Both the position numbers and the translations under genes were made by a program. DNA of 64,000 bases from an uncultured Lachnospiraceae bacterium (GTDB lineage: Bacteria > Bacillota > Clostridia > Lachnospirales > Lachnospiraceae). Below the pieces are notes generated by a model. That model saw only the letters and a program-made list of their open reading frames with translations. It was not told the DNA's origin and did no database searches. Position 1 is the first letter of the stretch; the number at the start of each line of letters is the position of its first letter. This document shows, piece after piece, positions 39,115-48,515 of this stretch. The stretch spans positions 62,001 to 126,000 of the forward strand of contig CAKRAK010000002.1 in NCBI GenBank assembly GCA_934294885.1, in the 5' to 3' direction.

Positions 39115-40167
39115 ATGGCTAATGAAGAAAAGATGAAAGCATTGGATGCAGCACTGGCAAATATTGAGAAGCAGTTTGGTAAAGGAACCGTTATGAAATT
39201 AGGCGATTCCTCTGCTAATATGAATATTGAAGCGATTCCTACAGGTTCTTTAAGCTTGGACGTGGCTCTTGGAATCGGTGGTATTCCTAAGGGTAGAATT
39301 ATAGAGATTTACGGACCGGAATCAAGTGGTAAAACAACGGTTGCATTACATGTTGTGGCAGAGGTTCAGAAAAGAGGCGGAATTGCAGGCTTCATTGATG
39401 CGGAGCATGCCTTAGATCCCGTATATGCTTCTAATATTGGTGTTGACATTAATAATTTATATATTTCACAGCCGGATAATGGTGAGCAGGCGTTGGAGAT
39501 TACAGAGACGATGGTTCGTTCCGGAGCAGTGGATGTGATTATCGTAGACTCTGTTGCTGCTTTGGTTCCGAAGGCTGAGATAGACGGAGAGATGGGGGAT
39601 TCCCATATGGGTCTTCAGGCACGTCTGATGTCTCAGGCATTGCGTAAATTAACTGCCATTATCAGCAAATCAGACTGTGTTGTAATTTTTATTAACCAGT
39701 TACGTCAGAAGATTGGTGTTATGTTTGGTAATCCGGAAACAACTACCGGAGGTACTGCTTTGAAGTTCTATGCATCTGTACGATTGGATGTAAGACGAAT
39801 TGAGACATTAAAACAGAATGGTGAGGTGATTGGTAACCGTACCAGAGTTAAGATTGTAAAGAACAAGGTTGCACCTCCGTTCAGAGAGGCTGAATTTGAT
39901 ATTATGTTTGGAAAGGGCATTTCAAAGATTGGTGATATTTTGGACCTTGCAGTTTCTAAGAATATTGTTGTGAAAGCCGGTGCATGGTTCTCTTATGAAG
40001 GAGATAAGATTGGACAGGGAAGAGAGAATGCGAAGAATTTCCTCCAGGAGAATCCGGATATTGCCTTTGAGATTGAGAATAAGGTCCGTGCAAGTTATGA
40101 ATTACCGGAGTTGGCTGAGACTCCTTCCGATGCTTCATCGGCAAAGGATACAGCGAAGGAATCTTAA
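39115..40167 (+). CDS. recA: Recombinase RecA
   Basis: 350 aa. Walker A GPESSGKTT, Walker B VIIVDSVAAL, the L1 loop region GEMGDSHMGLQARLMSQALR and L2 INQLRQKIGVMFGNPETTTGG are all intact. The acidic/serine C-terminal tail is normal. It carries out homologous strand exchange and triggers LexA self-cleavage. I chose the ATG at 39115 with GGAGGA upstream. An ATG at 39100 lies before that site. recX begins two bases after the stop, and regulation by LexA is visible in the leader. Confidence 0.98.
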   Translation: MANEEKMKALDAALANIEKQFGKGTVMKLGDSSANMNIEAIPTGSLSLDVALGIGGIPKGRIIEIYGPESSGKTTVALHVVAEVQKRGGIAGFIDAEHALDPVYASNIGVDINNLYISQPDNGEQALEITETMVRSGAVDVIIVDSVAALVPKAEIDGEMGDSHMGLQARLMSQALRKLTAIISKSDCVVIFINQLRQKIGVMFGNPETTTGGTALKFYASVRLDVRRIETLKQNGEVIGNRTRVKIVKNKVAPPFREAEFDIMFGKGISKIGDILDLAVSKNIVVKAGAWFSYEGDKIGQGRENAKNFLQENPDIAFEIENKVRASYELPELAETPSDASSAKDTAKES

Positions 40168-40168
40168 T

Positions 40169-40777
40169 ATGCTCATTACCGGTATCGTAAAAGGAAAAGG
40201 AAACAAATATCGTGTATACGGAGATGAGGAGTATCTGTTTTCTCTCTATGGAAAAGAATTGAAACGATATCATATCGCAGAACAGGAAAATGTGGAAGCA
40301 GAATTGATTACAGTAATCTTGAATGAAGTGATTTACAAACGGGCGAGAGAACGGGCATTATTTTTGCTGGAAAGCAGGCCTATGACTGTGAAGATGGTTA
40401 GAGATAAGCTGAAACAAAATGAGTATCCGGATGAGATTATTTCGAGGGTTGTTGAATTTTTGTTAAAGTATCATTATCTGGATGATATGAATTATATTGA
40501 CTTGTACATGCAGACTTATTCTTTGAAAAAAAGCAAAAAACAGATTATGCTGGAACTGGGAAAAAAAGGAGTGTCAAAGGAGCTGATTGACGGATATCTG
40601 GAGACTCATGCTTTTTCTGATGAACAGGGGTTCAAGGTTCAATTCGAAAAATATACGAGAGATAAGGATTTATCGGACTATAAAATACGTCAAAAAGTGT
40701 TTCGCTATTTTTATGGAAAGGGCTATGGTTCTTCCGTGATAGAAGGGGAGATAAGACACAAAATTGAATCGGTTTAA
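40169..40777 (+). CDS. recX: Regulatory protein RecX
   Basis: Modulates RecA filaments. It is 202 aa. It shows tandem three-helix RecX repeats: RARERALFLLESRPMTVKMV with VVEFLLKYHYLDDMNYIDLY, then KSKKQIMLELGKKGVSKELI, then the C-terminal IRQKVFRYFYGKGYGSSVI. The N-terminal beta extension (ITGIVKGKGNKYRVY) is typical of Clostridia. The ATG at 40169 follows GAAGGA at the end of recA, and the two form an operon. The ORF extends upstream to 39980 in a frame that only shadows recA. Confidence 0.93.
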   Translation: MLITGIVKGKGNKYRVYGDEEYLFSLYGKELKRYHIAEQENVEAELITVILNEVIYKRARERALFLLESRPMTVKMVRDKLKQNEYPDEIISRVVEFLLKYHYLDDMNYIDLYMQTYSLKKSKKQIMLELGKKGVSKELIDGYLETHAFSDEQGFKVQFEKYTRDKDLSDYKIRQKVFRYFYGKGYGSSVIEGEIRHKIESV

Positions 40778-40787
40778 ACGGTTTTAC

Positions 40788-40816
40788 TTGACATTTTGCA
40801 CAAAAAAAGTTAAAAT
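40788..40816 (+). promoter_or_regulatory. rny promoter
   Basis: -35 TTGACA, 17-base spacer, -10 TAAAAT, about 55 bases before the GTG start. A second TATAAT with a TGCAC/GTGCA inverted repeat lies downstream at 40826-40851. Confidence 0.7.
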
Positions 40817-40869
40817 CTTACTGTTGCACTTATATTAGGTGCATTATAATTTAATAAGGAGGTGCTCCT

Positions 40870-42420
40870 GTGGTAAAATACATTGTTTTTGCTATTATTT
40901 TAATCGTAGCCGTCATTGTATCCTGGGTACTGTCCCTCACATATCGTAAGAATATTGTTGAGCGGAAGAACGCAGATGCGGAAGACAGAGCGAGAGAGAT
41001 TATAGATGAAGCTGTAAAGAATGCCGAGGCCAAGAAAAAGGAGATTCTCCTGGAAGCAAAAGAAGAGTCCATTAAGACAAAGAATGATCTTGACAAAGAG
41101 ATAAAAGATCGTCGTAACGAGGTTCAGAGATTGGAAAAGAGGGTTTTATCCCGCGAAGAAAATCTGGACCGGAAGTTAGAGTCTATTGAAAAGAAGGAAT
41201 CTAATCTTGCATCTAGAGAACAGGCCCTGGAGAAGCAGAAAGCAAAAGTCGAAGAGCTTGAGGCACAAAGACTACAGGAACTAGAGAGAATCTCTGGATT
41301 AACCTCTGAACAGGCAAAAGAATATTTATTAAAGACTGTAGAAGATGAAGTAAGGCATGAAACCGCAGTAATGGTGAAGGAATTAGAAACCAGAGCCAAA
41401 GAGGAAGCTGGAAAGAAAGCGAAAGAGTGTGTTATTACAGCCATTCAGAAATGTGCTGTTGACCATGTTGCAGAGACGACAATTTCGTTGGTTCAGCTGC
41501 CAAATGATGAGATGAAGGGACGTATTATCGGACGTGAAGGACGTAATATCCGTACTTTGGAAACCATGACAGGTGTCGATTTGATTATTGATGATACACC
41601 GGAAGCAGTTATTTTATCAAGCTTTGATCCTGTGCGACGTGAAGTTGCCAGAATTGCACTTGAGAAGCTGATTGTGGATGGACGTATTCATCCGGCAAGA
41701 ATTGAGGAAATGGTGGAAAAAGCTCAGAAGGAAGTTGAGCAGATGATGCGCGAGGAAGGCGAGAATGCAACTCTTGAAGTGGGAGTGCAGGGTCTTCATC
41801 CGGAACTTGTTCGTTTACTTGGTAAGATGAAATTCAGAACCAGTTACGGACAGAATGCTTTAAAACATTCTATTGAGGTAGCACATTTATGTGGTTTGAT
41901 TGCTGCTGAGATGGGAGAAGATGTTCGTCTTGCAAAACGAGCAGGTCTTTTACATGATATTGGTAAATCAGTGGATCATGATCAGGGAATGGAAGGTTCC
42001 CATATTCAGATTGGTGTAGACTTATGTAGAAAATACAAAGAATCAGCATTGATTATTAATGCGGTAGAGGCTCACCATGGGGATGTTGAACCTGAGTCAT
42101 TGATTGCATGTATTGTACAGGCCGCAGATGCGATTTCGGCGTCTCGTCCGGGTGCAAGAAGAGAAACATTAGAAACATATACAACACGTTTAAAACAGTT
42201 AGAAGATATTGCCAACAGCTTTAAGGGTGTTGAAAAAACTTTTGCTATTCAGGCAGGTAGAGAGATTCGAGTAATGGTAATACCGGAGCAGATCAATGAT
42301 GCGGATATGGTTCTTGTTGCGAGAGAGATTTCAAAACAAATTGAAGCCGAGCTGGAGTATCCAGGTACGATTAAGGTTAACTTGATTCGTGAATCCCGTG
42401 TTACTGATTATGCGAAATAA
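40870..42420 (+). CDS. rny: Ribonuclease Y
   Basis: A membrane-tethered endoribonuclease that starts mRNA decay. It is 516 aa. An N-terminal membrane helix (about 3-20, IVFAIILIVAVIVSWVL), a long coiled coil (about 30-195), a KH domain with GRIIGREGRNIRTLE, and an HD domain with HDIGKSVDHD and the second AHHGDVEPES histidines follow in order. The start is GTG at 40870 after AAGGAGG. It is monocistronic, closed by a strong terminator. Confidence 0.97.
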   Translation: MVKYIVFAIILIVAVIVSWVLSLTYRKNIVERKNADAEDRAREIIDEAVKNAEAKKKEILLEAKEESIKTKNDLDKEIKDRRNEVQRLEKRVLSREENLDRKLESIEKKESNLASREQALEKQKAKVEELEAQRLQELERISGLTSEQAKEYLLKTVEDEVRHETAVMVKELETRAKEEAGKKAKECVITAIQKCAVDHVAETTISLVQLPNDEMKGRIIGREGRNIRTLETMTGVDLIIDDTPEAVILSSFDPVRREVARIALEKLIVDGRIHPARIEEMVEKAQKEVEQMMREEGENATLEVGVQGLHPELVRLLGKMKFRTSYGQNALKHSIEVAHLCGLIAAEMGEDVRLAKRAGLLHDIGKSVDHDQGMEGSHIQIGVDLCRKYKESALIINAVEAHHGDVEPESLIACIVQAADAISASRPGARRETLETYTTRLKQLEDIANSFKGVEKTFAIQAGREIRVMVIPEQINDADMVLVAREISKQIEAELEYPGTIKVNLIRESRVTDYAK

Positions 42421-42450
42421 CTCTAGTTTTAGTCTATTGATACGATGTCT

Positions 42451-42485
42451 AACCCGAAACCGATATACGGTTTCGGGTTTTTTGT
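42451..42485 (+). terminator. Terminator after rny
   Basis: AACCCGAAACCG-ATATA-CGGTTTCGGGTT, a 12-bp perfect stem, followed by TTTTTG. Confidence 0.95.
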
Positions 42486-42517
42486 TCTATTTTTATTTTA
42501 TTATCATATAGTCAAGT

Positions 42518-43096
42518 ATGATAATAAAACAAAAAAATCAAGGACACCAATTATATATTGTTTTTCTTTTTCTGGGTATCGTTTTAGGGAGCATAACCTG
42601 TGGATTTCTTCTTCAAAAGAATCATGGATTTATTGTGGATTTTATGATGAGTAGAGAACAGATAAACTTTAGCGAGATGAAGCATCGGGCTTTGTTTTTA
42701 TATCTGGTTAAAAACAGGGTGCTCTGTCTGACGATTTTTTTATTGCTGGCTATACTTTTTTCTTTTCCGAAAGCTTTTTTGGTTTCTTTGTTTTGCTGGG
42801 GAGGATATTATGGTTTTTTTGTTAGTCTGATTTTATATTACAAAAATATTGAGATGGTTCCTCGGACGCTGCTTTGTTTTTTTCCCCATTGGATTTTTTA
42901 TTATTTAGGTATACTATCTATTGTGAATTTTTTTCAGAGCAGAAATACATATTGTAGTTTAAATCAGCCGTATCTTAAAAATCAAAAATGTAAATATTTT
43001 CTTAAAATTTTTGTAATATTTATCTGCTTCGTAATCGGGCTTTTTTTTGAATTTTATTCCCAAAATTTTTTGAAAGAAATTTTTACCAATATGTAG
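42518..43096 (+). CDS. SpoIIM-like integral membrane protein
   Basis: 192 aa with five predicted membrane helices. It has an opening helix VFLFLGIVLGSITCGFLL, a loop containing FMMSREQIN, and FPKAFLVSLFCWGGYYGFFV and FFPHWIFYYLGI, which follow the stage II sporulation protein M (SpoIIM) pattern. SpoIIM works with SpoIID and SpoIIP in the engulfment step of sporulation. Placement just before xerD is the same as in Bacillus. No strong ribosome binding site is visible before the ATG at 42518. An upstream in-frame ATG was not found. Sequence similarity is loose, so this is a family-level call. Confidence 0.7.
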   Translation: MIIKQKNQGHQLYIVFLFLGIVLGSITCGFLLQKNHGFIVDFMMSREQINFSEMKHRALFLYLVKNRVLCLTIFLLLAILFSFPKAFLVSLFCWGGYYGFFVSLILYYKNIEMVPRTLLCFFPHWIFYYLGILSIVNFFQSRNTYCSLNQPYLKNQKCKYFLKIFVIFICFVIGLFFEFYSQNFLKEIFTNM

Positions 43097-43179
43097 TGTA
43101 AAGGTATTATGTAAATACCTCATTTGGTGGAAAATGGCTTAAATACAAGGTTTTTCGCTTGTTTTGTTAAAAAATAATG

Positions 43180-43208
43180 TTTGATTTTATGTAAATTAAC
43201 TATTATAA
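43180..43208 (+). promoter_or_regulatory. xerD promoter
   Basis: -35 TTGATT, 17-base spacer, -10 TATAAT, about 36 bases before the ATG. Confidence 0.65.
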
Positions 43209-43244
43209 TGGGGTAAGTGATTATAAAAAAGCAGGGGTTTTAGA

Positions 43245-44138
43245 ATGTTACAAAAGATTGAAGAGTTTGTTGACTATTTAACAAATGTTAAGAAGTCGAG
43301 TAAGAATACAATATCGTCATATAGAAGGGATTTAATTAAGCTGAAAAACTATCTGACCGACTCAGGGTATGAACGATGGGAGGATGTTTCCGGTACAATA
43401 TTGAATTCATATATTTTAATGATCGAGAAGCAGGGTATGTCATCCGCTACGGTTTCCAGAAACATAGCTTCTATAAAGGCATTATATTTGTATTTGATCA
43501 AACAGGGAGTTGTAAAAGAGGATCCGAGCGATACTTTAAAGCCACCTAAGATTGAAAAAAAGGCACCGGTTACCTTGACGGTAGAAGAGGTGAATTTATT
43601 ATTGGAACAGCCAAGCAAGGATACACCGAAGGAGATTCGGGATCGGGCAATGTTGGAATTGTTGTATGCAACCGGGATTCGTGTTTCGGAGCTGATTAAT
43701 CTGCATTTAAGTGATGTGAATTTGTCCATGAATTTTTTACAGTGTCATGAAGGTGGTAAGGATAGGGTCATTCCATTTACCAATGAGACAAAGGAAGCTT
43801 TGGAGTATTATTTGGAGTCAGCAAGAGAAGCGTTGTGTAAGGAAGATCAGGGATATCTGTTTACCAATTGTCAGGGAGATCCTATGACCAGGCAGGGGTT
43901 TTGGAAGCTGATTAAGTATTATTCCACAAAAGCAGGAATCAAGAAGGATATTACACCTCATACGATCAGACATTCCTTTGCAATGCATTTGGTTAATAAT
44001 GGTGCAGATTTAAAATCTGTACAGGAAATGTTGGGACATTCGGATATTTCTACGACTCAGATTTATTTGAAGACAAATGCAAACACAAAACTTAAGGAAG
44101 TTTATGAAAAAGCACATCCAAGAGCTCATGTGTCGTAG
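43245..44138 (+). CDS. xerD: Tyrosine recombinase XerD
   Basis: Resolves chromosome dimers at dif. It is 297 aa. The catalytic set is complete: Arg146 in ATGIRVSEL, Lys171 in GGKDR, His238-x-x-Arg241 in HTIRHSF, His264 in LGHSDI and nucleophile Tyr273 in TQIYLK. The N-terminal SAM-like core-binding domain spans 1-100. It has no neighbouring att-like repeats or phage genes, and the SpoIIM-xerD order is a Firmicute housekeeping arrangement, so this is a cellular Xer protein rather than a mobile-element integrase. Confidence 0.93.
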   Translation: MLQKIEEFVDYLTNVKKSSKNTISSYRRDLIKLKNYLTDSGYERWEDVSGTILNSYILMIEKQGMSSATVSRNIASIKALYLYLIKQGVVKEDPSDTLKPPKIEKKAPVTLTVEEVNLLLEQPSKDTPKEIRDRAMLELLYATGIRVSELINLHLSDVNLSMNFLQCHEGGKDRVIPFTNETKEALEYYLESAREALCKEDQGYLFTNCQGDPMTRQGFWKLIKYYSTKAGIKKDITPHTIRHSFAMHLVNNGADLKSVQEMLGHSDISTTQIYLKTNANTKLKEVYEKAHPRAHVS

Positions 44139-44233
44139 CATGTGTTTACGGGACTGAATGACAGTTATGTGAAGATTATATGAACTGTTTGTATTAATAT
44201 ATATTTTGTTGTATAATTTTATATGGTATGTAG

Positions 44234-44263
44234 AGGACTATGTCGATACATAGTCCTTTTCTT
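44234..44263 (+). terminator. Terminator after xerD
   Basis: AGGACTATGT / ACATAGTCCT 10-bp stem followed by TTTCTT. Confidence 0.85.
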
Positions 44264-44336
44264 ATGGGACAAGTTGTTATGCAGACATATGACTTCGATA
44301 TAACCCATAATAGGATAAATTTCTGTTGGAGGCATT

Positions 44337-45275
44337 ATGATTAAGGTTGAAGATGTAACAATCGCATATGGAAAGAAGCAGGTTCTGAATCACATTCATT
44401 TTCAGATTAAAAAAGGTGATGTTGTAGGTTTGCTGGGAAAGAACGGTGAGGGTAAATCCACGACCATGAATATACTAACCGGATATCTTTCGCCGGATGA
44501 GGGAAAGGTATGGATTTCTGATATTGATATGGGAAAAGACCCCAAATCTGCCAAGAAAAAAATCGGTTATCTGCCGGAAAAACCACCGGTATATAAGGAT
44601 ATGAAGGTTATGGAGTATCTGCAGTTTGTGGCAGAACTGAAAAATGTAAAGCCGGTTGATGAAGAAGTTAAAAGGGTTATGGTACTTCTGGATTTATGGG
44701 ATCGGAGATATGATTATATTAAAGTGTTGTCAAAGGGCTGGCAGCAACGGGTCGGTTTTGCACAATGTCTGATTGGTGATCCGGAGATTTTTATTCTGGA
44801 TGAACCGCTGGTTGGTTTGGATCCGAAGGAATCAAAAATGATCAGAAATCTGATTTTGGAGCTTTCGAAAGAGCATACCATTTTGATCAGTTCTCATATT
44901 TTAAGTGAGATAGAAGAGTTGTGTAACCAGATTATGATATTAAAGGATGGTCAGATGATATTAGATGATTCTTTACAGCATGTAAAGAATCACAAAACCA
45001 ATCATCAATATAAGTTAACTGTAAAGGGGGATAAGGATGCCATTTTACAGTTATTAAACCATTCGGATCTGTTGTCAGATGTACAGTATATAAAGGAAGA
45101 GGAACAGGGAGTACACCGGTTTGTTGTAAGTGCCGGACAAAAACAGGATATCAGAGATAATTTGTTTGGACTGCTGGTAGGAAAAAAATATTCTGTATAT
45201 GGAATAGAGCATTTTGAAAATACATTGGAGGATGTATTTATGGAGTATAGCGGCAAGGAGGAAGCAGGATGTTAG
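44337..45275 (+). CDS. ABC transporter ATP-binding protein (GldA type)
   Basis: 312 aa. Walker A is GKNGEGKST (Glu where Ala is usual), the signature is LSKGWQQRVG, Walker B is EIFILDEPLVGLDP, and the H-loop is ISSHIL. The C-terminal 90 residues are the accessory domain of ABC-2 exporters. It closely fits the gliding-motility GldA-like ATPases that pair with GldFG permeases. Its stop overlaps the permease ORF by 7 bases, so the two are one exporter. The cargo is unknown. Confidence 0.92.
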   Translation: MIKVEDVTIAYGKKQVLNHIHFQIKKGDVVGLLGKNGEGKSTTMNILTGYLSPDEGKVWISDIDMGKDPKSAKKKIGYLPEKPPVYKDMKVMEYLQFVAELKNVKPVDEEVKRVMVLLDLWDRRYDYIKVLSKGWQQRVGFAQCLIGDPEIFILDEPLVGLDPKESKMIRNLILELSKEHTILISSHILSEIEELCNQIMILKDGQMILDDSLQHVKNHKTNHQYKLTVKGDKDAILQLLNHSDLLSDVQYIKEEEQGVHRFVVSAGQKQDIRDNLFGLLVGKKYSVYGIEHFENTLEDVFMEYSGKEEAGC

Positions 45276-47422
45276 CAATATTGAAAAAAGAATTAAAAAC
45301 ATACTACAGTTCCCTTTTTGCATATGTATACTACGTTATATTTTTCCTTGTGACCGGAATTTTGTATACGAAAAACTGTATAAATACTTACAGTACCGAA
45401 TTTGGATATTCTGTATTACAATATGGTGTTTTTGTTGTCATCTTAATGATTCCCTTTTGTACGATGCGTATTTTTTCTCAGGAAAAAAGACAAAAGACAG
45501 ACCAGCTGTTGTTTACTGCTCCGGTATCCACGATTTCTATTTTGTCCGCAAAATACATTGCAACGGCAATTTACGTGCTGCTTCCAGTTTTGTTGTCTTT
45601 GATTTATCCTTTTATCCTGTCCTTGTATGGAACGCTTAGTGTTGGATTTTTATTTTCCGGATATTTGGGTAGTGTATTGTTAATCTTAACATTGTTAGGG
45701 ATTGGCGTATTCATTTCCACATTGACTGCGAATGCCATTCTTTCGGCGGTTTTGACTTACGGTGTGTATCTTTTGATCATGGCAGCGCGTGTATTAGAGG
45801 GAATTACAACCTCCCATGGATTATTCCGGTTCCTTCATGAAATCTCTGTATATAATAAGTATTACGATATGATTTCGGGAATTGTAAGAAGGGGAGATAT
45901 CATATATTTTGTTTTGTTGATTGTATTCTTCTTTCTTATGACGTGGGTTTCTTTGCTAAGCAGCCGTCAAAGCCTGAAGAAAACCGTTTGTTACAGCGTC
46001 ATTTTTGTTTGGGTGATGTTAATTGGAGGTGCAGGAGCATTATTACACTCCAAGGTATATGATTTTACGCCGGAACAGATTCTGTCTTTATCAGAGGAGA
46101 CTGTTAAGAATGTATCCAAGATAAAAAATGAAACAGAGTTATATTACATTGGAAATGAAAGTCAGGCAAACGCAACTTATGTAGAATTGCTGAATGTGTA
46201 TCAGAACTTAAATGATAACATTCATGTTTCTTATGTATCCATGGATGATGAGAGCTTCAAGCAGACATATCTGGCAGATATTCCTTCTGTTGAGGAGGCA
46301 AGTATTGTAGTTGCAACAGAAAATCGGTATATCTATTTGGATTCTGAAAAATACATTTCTACTGTACAAAACGGTTATTCCGATTATGAACAGCTTTTAG
46401 AGATTGAAGACCAGTTAACTTCTGCTATTTTGTATTGTAATACAGATGAATTGATGAAAATAGAAAAAATTACCGGACATAGCGAGAAAATGCTGGGTAA
46501 CAGCTTCCGTAATCTGTTAAATCTGTCTCAATATGAAATTGAGTCGTTAAGTCTTGATGATGAATTATCGAATTTATCCAGTACAAAATTGACAGATGCG
46601 GCAGCATTGTTAATCTATTCACCTCAGGAGGATTACAGTGAGGATGATATTACCCAGTTAAAGGAATATGTTGATAAGGGCGGTAAACTGATTGTTTCTA
46701 TTGATCCGTTAAATGAGAATCTGCCTAATTTATATGAGTTTTTATCATCTTACGGCTTGAATTTGCAGTCAGGTGTAGTGATAGAACGAACGCCCGGATA
46801 CTATATTTTAGATACCAATTATTATCTTACACCGGCTATGGCAGCCTCTGACTATACAAAAGAACTCGTAAAACGGGATCCGATAGTTTTTGCTTATACA
46901 AGTAAGGGAATTGCCAGATATGGCAGTAAGAATGGTTATGAATGTACGGATATCCTGCTTACTACCGCCGGGTCTTTTTCTAAGGTGGATAATTTTGATG
47001 ACCTGTCAGAGCAGGGAGACAATGATAAATGGGGACCTTTTAGTGTAGCCTCCGTTTCTCATAAGGATGGTGCAGGAACGGTATTTCTTATTTCTACGGA
47101 TATTATGTTGACAGACGAGGCTGATACGGAATCCGGTGGTGCCAACAGTCGTTTCTTTGCGGAAATGGTAAAGAAGATTGCAGGTGATGATTCCGCTATA
47201 TGGATTCAGGGTAAAAATGTTGACTCCCAGACTGCACATATCGGACATAGTGTGAGTGTGGTGATTCGGATTATCGCTATTGCGGTGATTCCTGTGATTG
47301 TATTGTTGGTAGGAATCATTGTATTACTTGGACGAAAAAAGAATTGGGGATTCCGCCTCAAAGAAAAAAGAATGGCTCCATTGAAAAAGAAAGGACAGTC
47401 GGAGAGTAATGATGAAGAATAA
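45269..47422 (+). CDS. ABC exporter permease fused to GldG-like auxiliary domain
   Basis: 717 aa. The first 260 residues form a six-helix ABC-2 permease of GldF type (LKKELKTYYSSLFAYVYYVI, MRIFSQEKRQKTDQLLFTAP). An extracellular domain (about 270-640) carries the ABC-transport auxiliary (DUF4350/GldG) fold, with LIYSPQEDYSEDDITQLKEY followed by VDKGGKLIVSIDP. A final membrane helix (about 655-680) leads to a basic tail. In many bacteria GldF and GldG are separate genes, so this is a fusion. The substrate is not known, and the cell-envelope gene that overlaps it by 11 bases suggests a surface role. Confidence 0.88.
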   Translation: MLAILKKELKTYYSSLFAYVYYVIFFLVTGILYTKNCINTYSTEFGYSVLQYGVFVVILMIPFCTMRIFSQEKRQKTDQLLFTAPVSTISILSAKYIATAIYVLLPVLLSLIYPFILSLYGTLSVGFLFSGYLGSVLLILTLLGIGVFISTLTANAILSAVLTYGVYLLIMAARVLEGITTSHGLFRFLHEISVYNKYYDMISGIVRRGDIIYFVLLIVFFFLMTWVSLLSSRQSLKKTVCYSVIFVWVMLIGGAGALLHSKVYDFTPEQILSLSEETVKNVSKIKNETELYYIGNESQANATYVELLNVYQNLNDNIHVSYVSMDDESFKQTYLADIPSVEEASIVVATENRYIYLDSEKYISTVQNGYSDYEQLLEIEDQLTSAILYCNTDELMKIEKITGHSEKMLGNSFRNLLNLSQYEIESLSLDDELSNLSSTKLTDAAALLIYSPQEDYSEDDITQLKEYVDKGGKLIVSIDPLNENLPNLYEFLSSYGLNLQSGVVIERTPGYYILDTNYYLTPAMAASDYTKELVKRDPIVFAYTSKGIARYGSKNGYECTDILLTTAGSFSKVDNFDDLSEQGDNDKWGPFSVASVSHKDGAGTVFLISTDIMLTDEADTESGGANSRFFAEMVKKIAGDDSAIWIQGKNVDSQTAHIGHSVSVVIRIIAIAVIPVIVLLVGIIVLLGRKKNWGFRLKEKRMAPLKKKGQSESNDEE

Positions 47423-48383
47423 ACAATTAAAAAGATACGGAAAACTGAAATGTCTTTTGGGAATCATTTTTGTGATTGCTATGTTGCTTGGTACCTATCA
47501 GTTATCCTATGCATCCTGGGTGGATGATGATAATGGCACCCATTACAAGGACGAGGATGGTAATTTTGTGACGGGTTTTCAGGAAATTGACAATGAGCTG
47601 TTTTATTTTAGTCAGACCGGCAATCTGTTAAAGGGTAAGTTTTATGTAGAAGCAGAGGATGCTTATTACTATGCAGATGACAAGGGAAGAATCTTAACCG
47701 GCGTTATAAAGGATGAAAGTCATTTTTATATTACGGATGACAAAGGAAGATTAAAGACGGGTTTTGTGGATTATAACCGTCAAAGATACTATTTCAATTC
47801 TGCCGGGGAAGTGGAAAAAGGATGGTTCAAGGCAGATGAGGATTGGTATTATGCAGATGACAGCGGATGCATTATGGTAGGATTTATTACAGTTGACGGA
47901 TATCGGTATTATCTGGGAGAGGGGGGAAAAAGAGTAAGCAATACCGTTATGGAAATAGACGGTACAACTTACGTGTTTAATGAGGATGGAAGTGTAAATG
48001 AAAATGCCACCTCTCTTTATCCATGGATATCTTATATGAATCAGCAAAGAAAGAAGGCGAAGCTGCCGGAACTTAAGATTAATACAAAGGTTCAAGCTTG
48101 TGCCATACTTCGGGCAGCAGATCTTGTAAATGGATATGACTTATCAACACAAAGCCAGTCATTGAAGAAAATGTTAGGTGATCGTGGTGTATCAACCAGC
48201 GGTGGATATGAGTTTTCTTACGGTGGTGTAAAAGGCTATACGATGGAACAGCTGTTAGAGGATATAAAAAAGGATACACAGTTTCTTCAGGTGTTGCGTG
48301 AGGATGCGGTTACGGATGTTGGTGTAGGTGTTTACGAGGAAGATGGTATTTCTTATTATGATGTTGTATTTATCAAACAGTAG
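47412..48383 (+). CDS. Secreted protein with cell-wall-binding repeats and degenerate CAP-like domain
   Basis: 323 aa. The signal peptide spans about 12-33 (CLLGIIFVIAMLLGTYQLSYA). About eight choline-binding/glucan-binding type repeats of some 20 residues follow (36-190; e.g. RYYFNSAGEVEKGWFKADED and WYYADDSGCIMVGF). The last 125 residues resemble a CAP/SCP domain (YMNQQRKKAKLPELKINTKV then QACAILRAADL), but the histidine and glutamate motifs of active CAP proteins are not seen. The start is ATG 47412, with GGAG 7 bases upstream. It is translated in step with the exporter genes. Confidence 0.82.
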   Translation: MKNKQLKRYGKLKCLLGIIFVIAMLLGTYQLSYASWVDDDNGTHYKDEDGNFVTGFQEIDNELFYFSQTGNLLKGKFYVEAEDAYYYADDKGRILTGVIKDESHFYITDDKGRLKTGFVDYNRQRYYFNSAGEVEKGWFKADEDWYYADDSGCIMVGFITVDGYRYYLGEGGKRVSNTVMEIDGTTYVFNEDGSVNENATSLYPWISYMNQQRKKAKLPELKINTKVQACAILRAADLVNGYDLSTQSQSLKKMLGDRGVSTSGGYEFSYGGVKGYTMEQLLEDIKKDTQFLQVLREDAVTDVGVGVYEEDGISYYDVVFIKQ

Positions 48384-48461
48384 GGATTGGATTTTTCTCA
48401 AACAATTGTGACAGTTATTAAAGTGTTGTGTAAGCAGGAGCTTTGGCTTGTTGCTTTGTGT

Positions 48462-48510
48462 AAAAAAAGTCTTTGTGTATGTTTTGCGATACACAAAGAC
48501 TTTTTTGCTT
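48462..48510. terminator. Bidirectional terminator
   Basis: An A-run plus AGTCTTTGTGTAT, an 8-base loop, and ATACACAAAGACT followed by a T-run. It ends both the exporter operon (+) and aroC (-). Confidence 0.93.
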
Positions 48511-48515
48511 TTGTT

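Noticed and set aside
39980..40168. Upstream extension of recX inside recA
   Set aside because: The peptide is arginine-rich shadow sequence of recA in another frame, and the ATG at 40169 has a ribosome binding site and family N-terminus.
43245..44138. Tyrosine recombinase as a sign of an integrated element
   Set aside because: The neighbours are housekeeping genes, no att-like repeats were seen, and the sequence fits cellular XerD.
45214..45639. 141-aa frame across the ABC ATPase/permease junction
   Set aside because: It overlaps two clear genes in another frame, and its content is a shadow of the permease helices.
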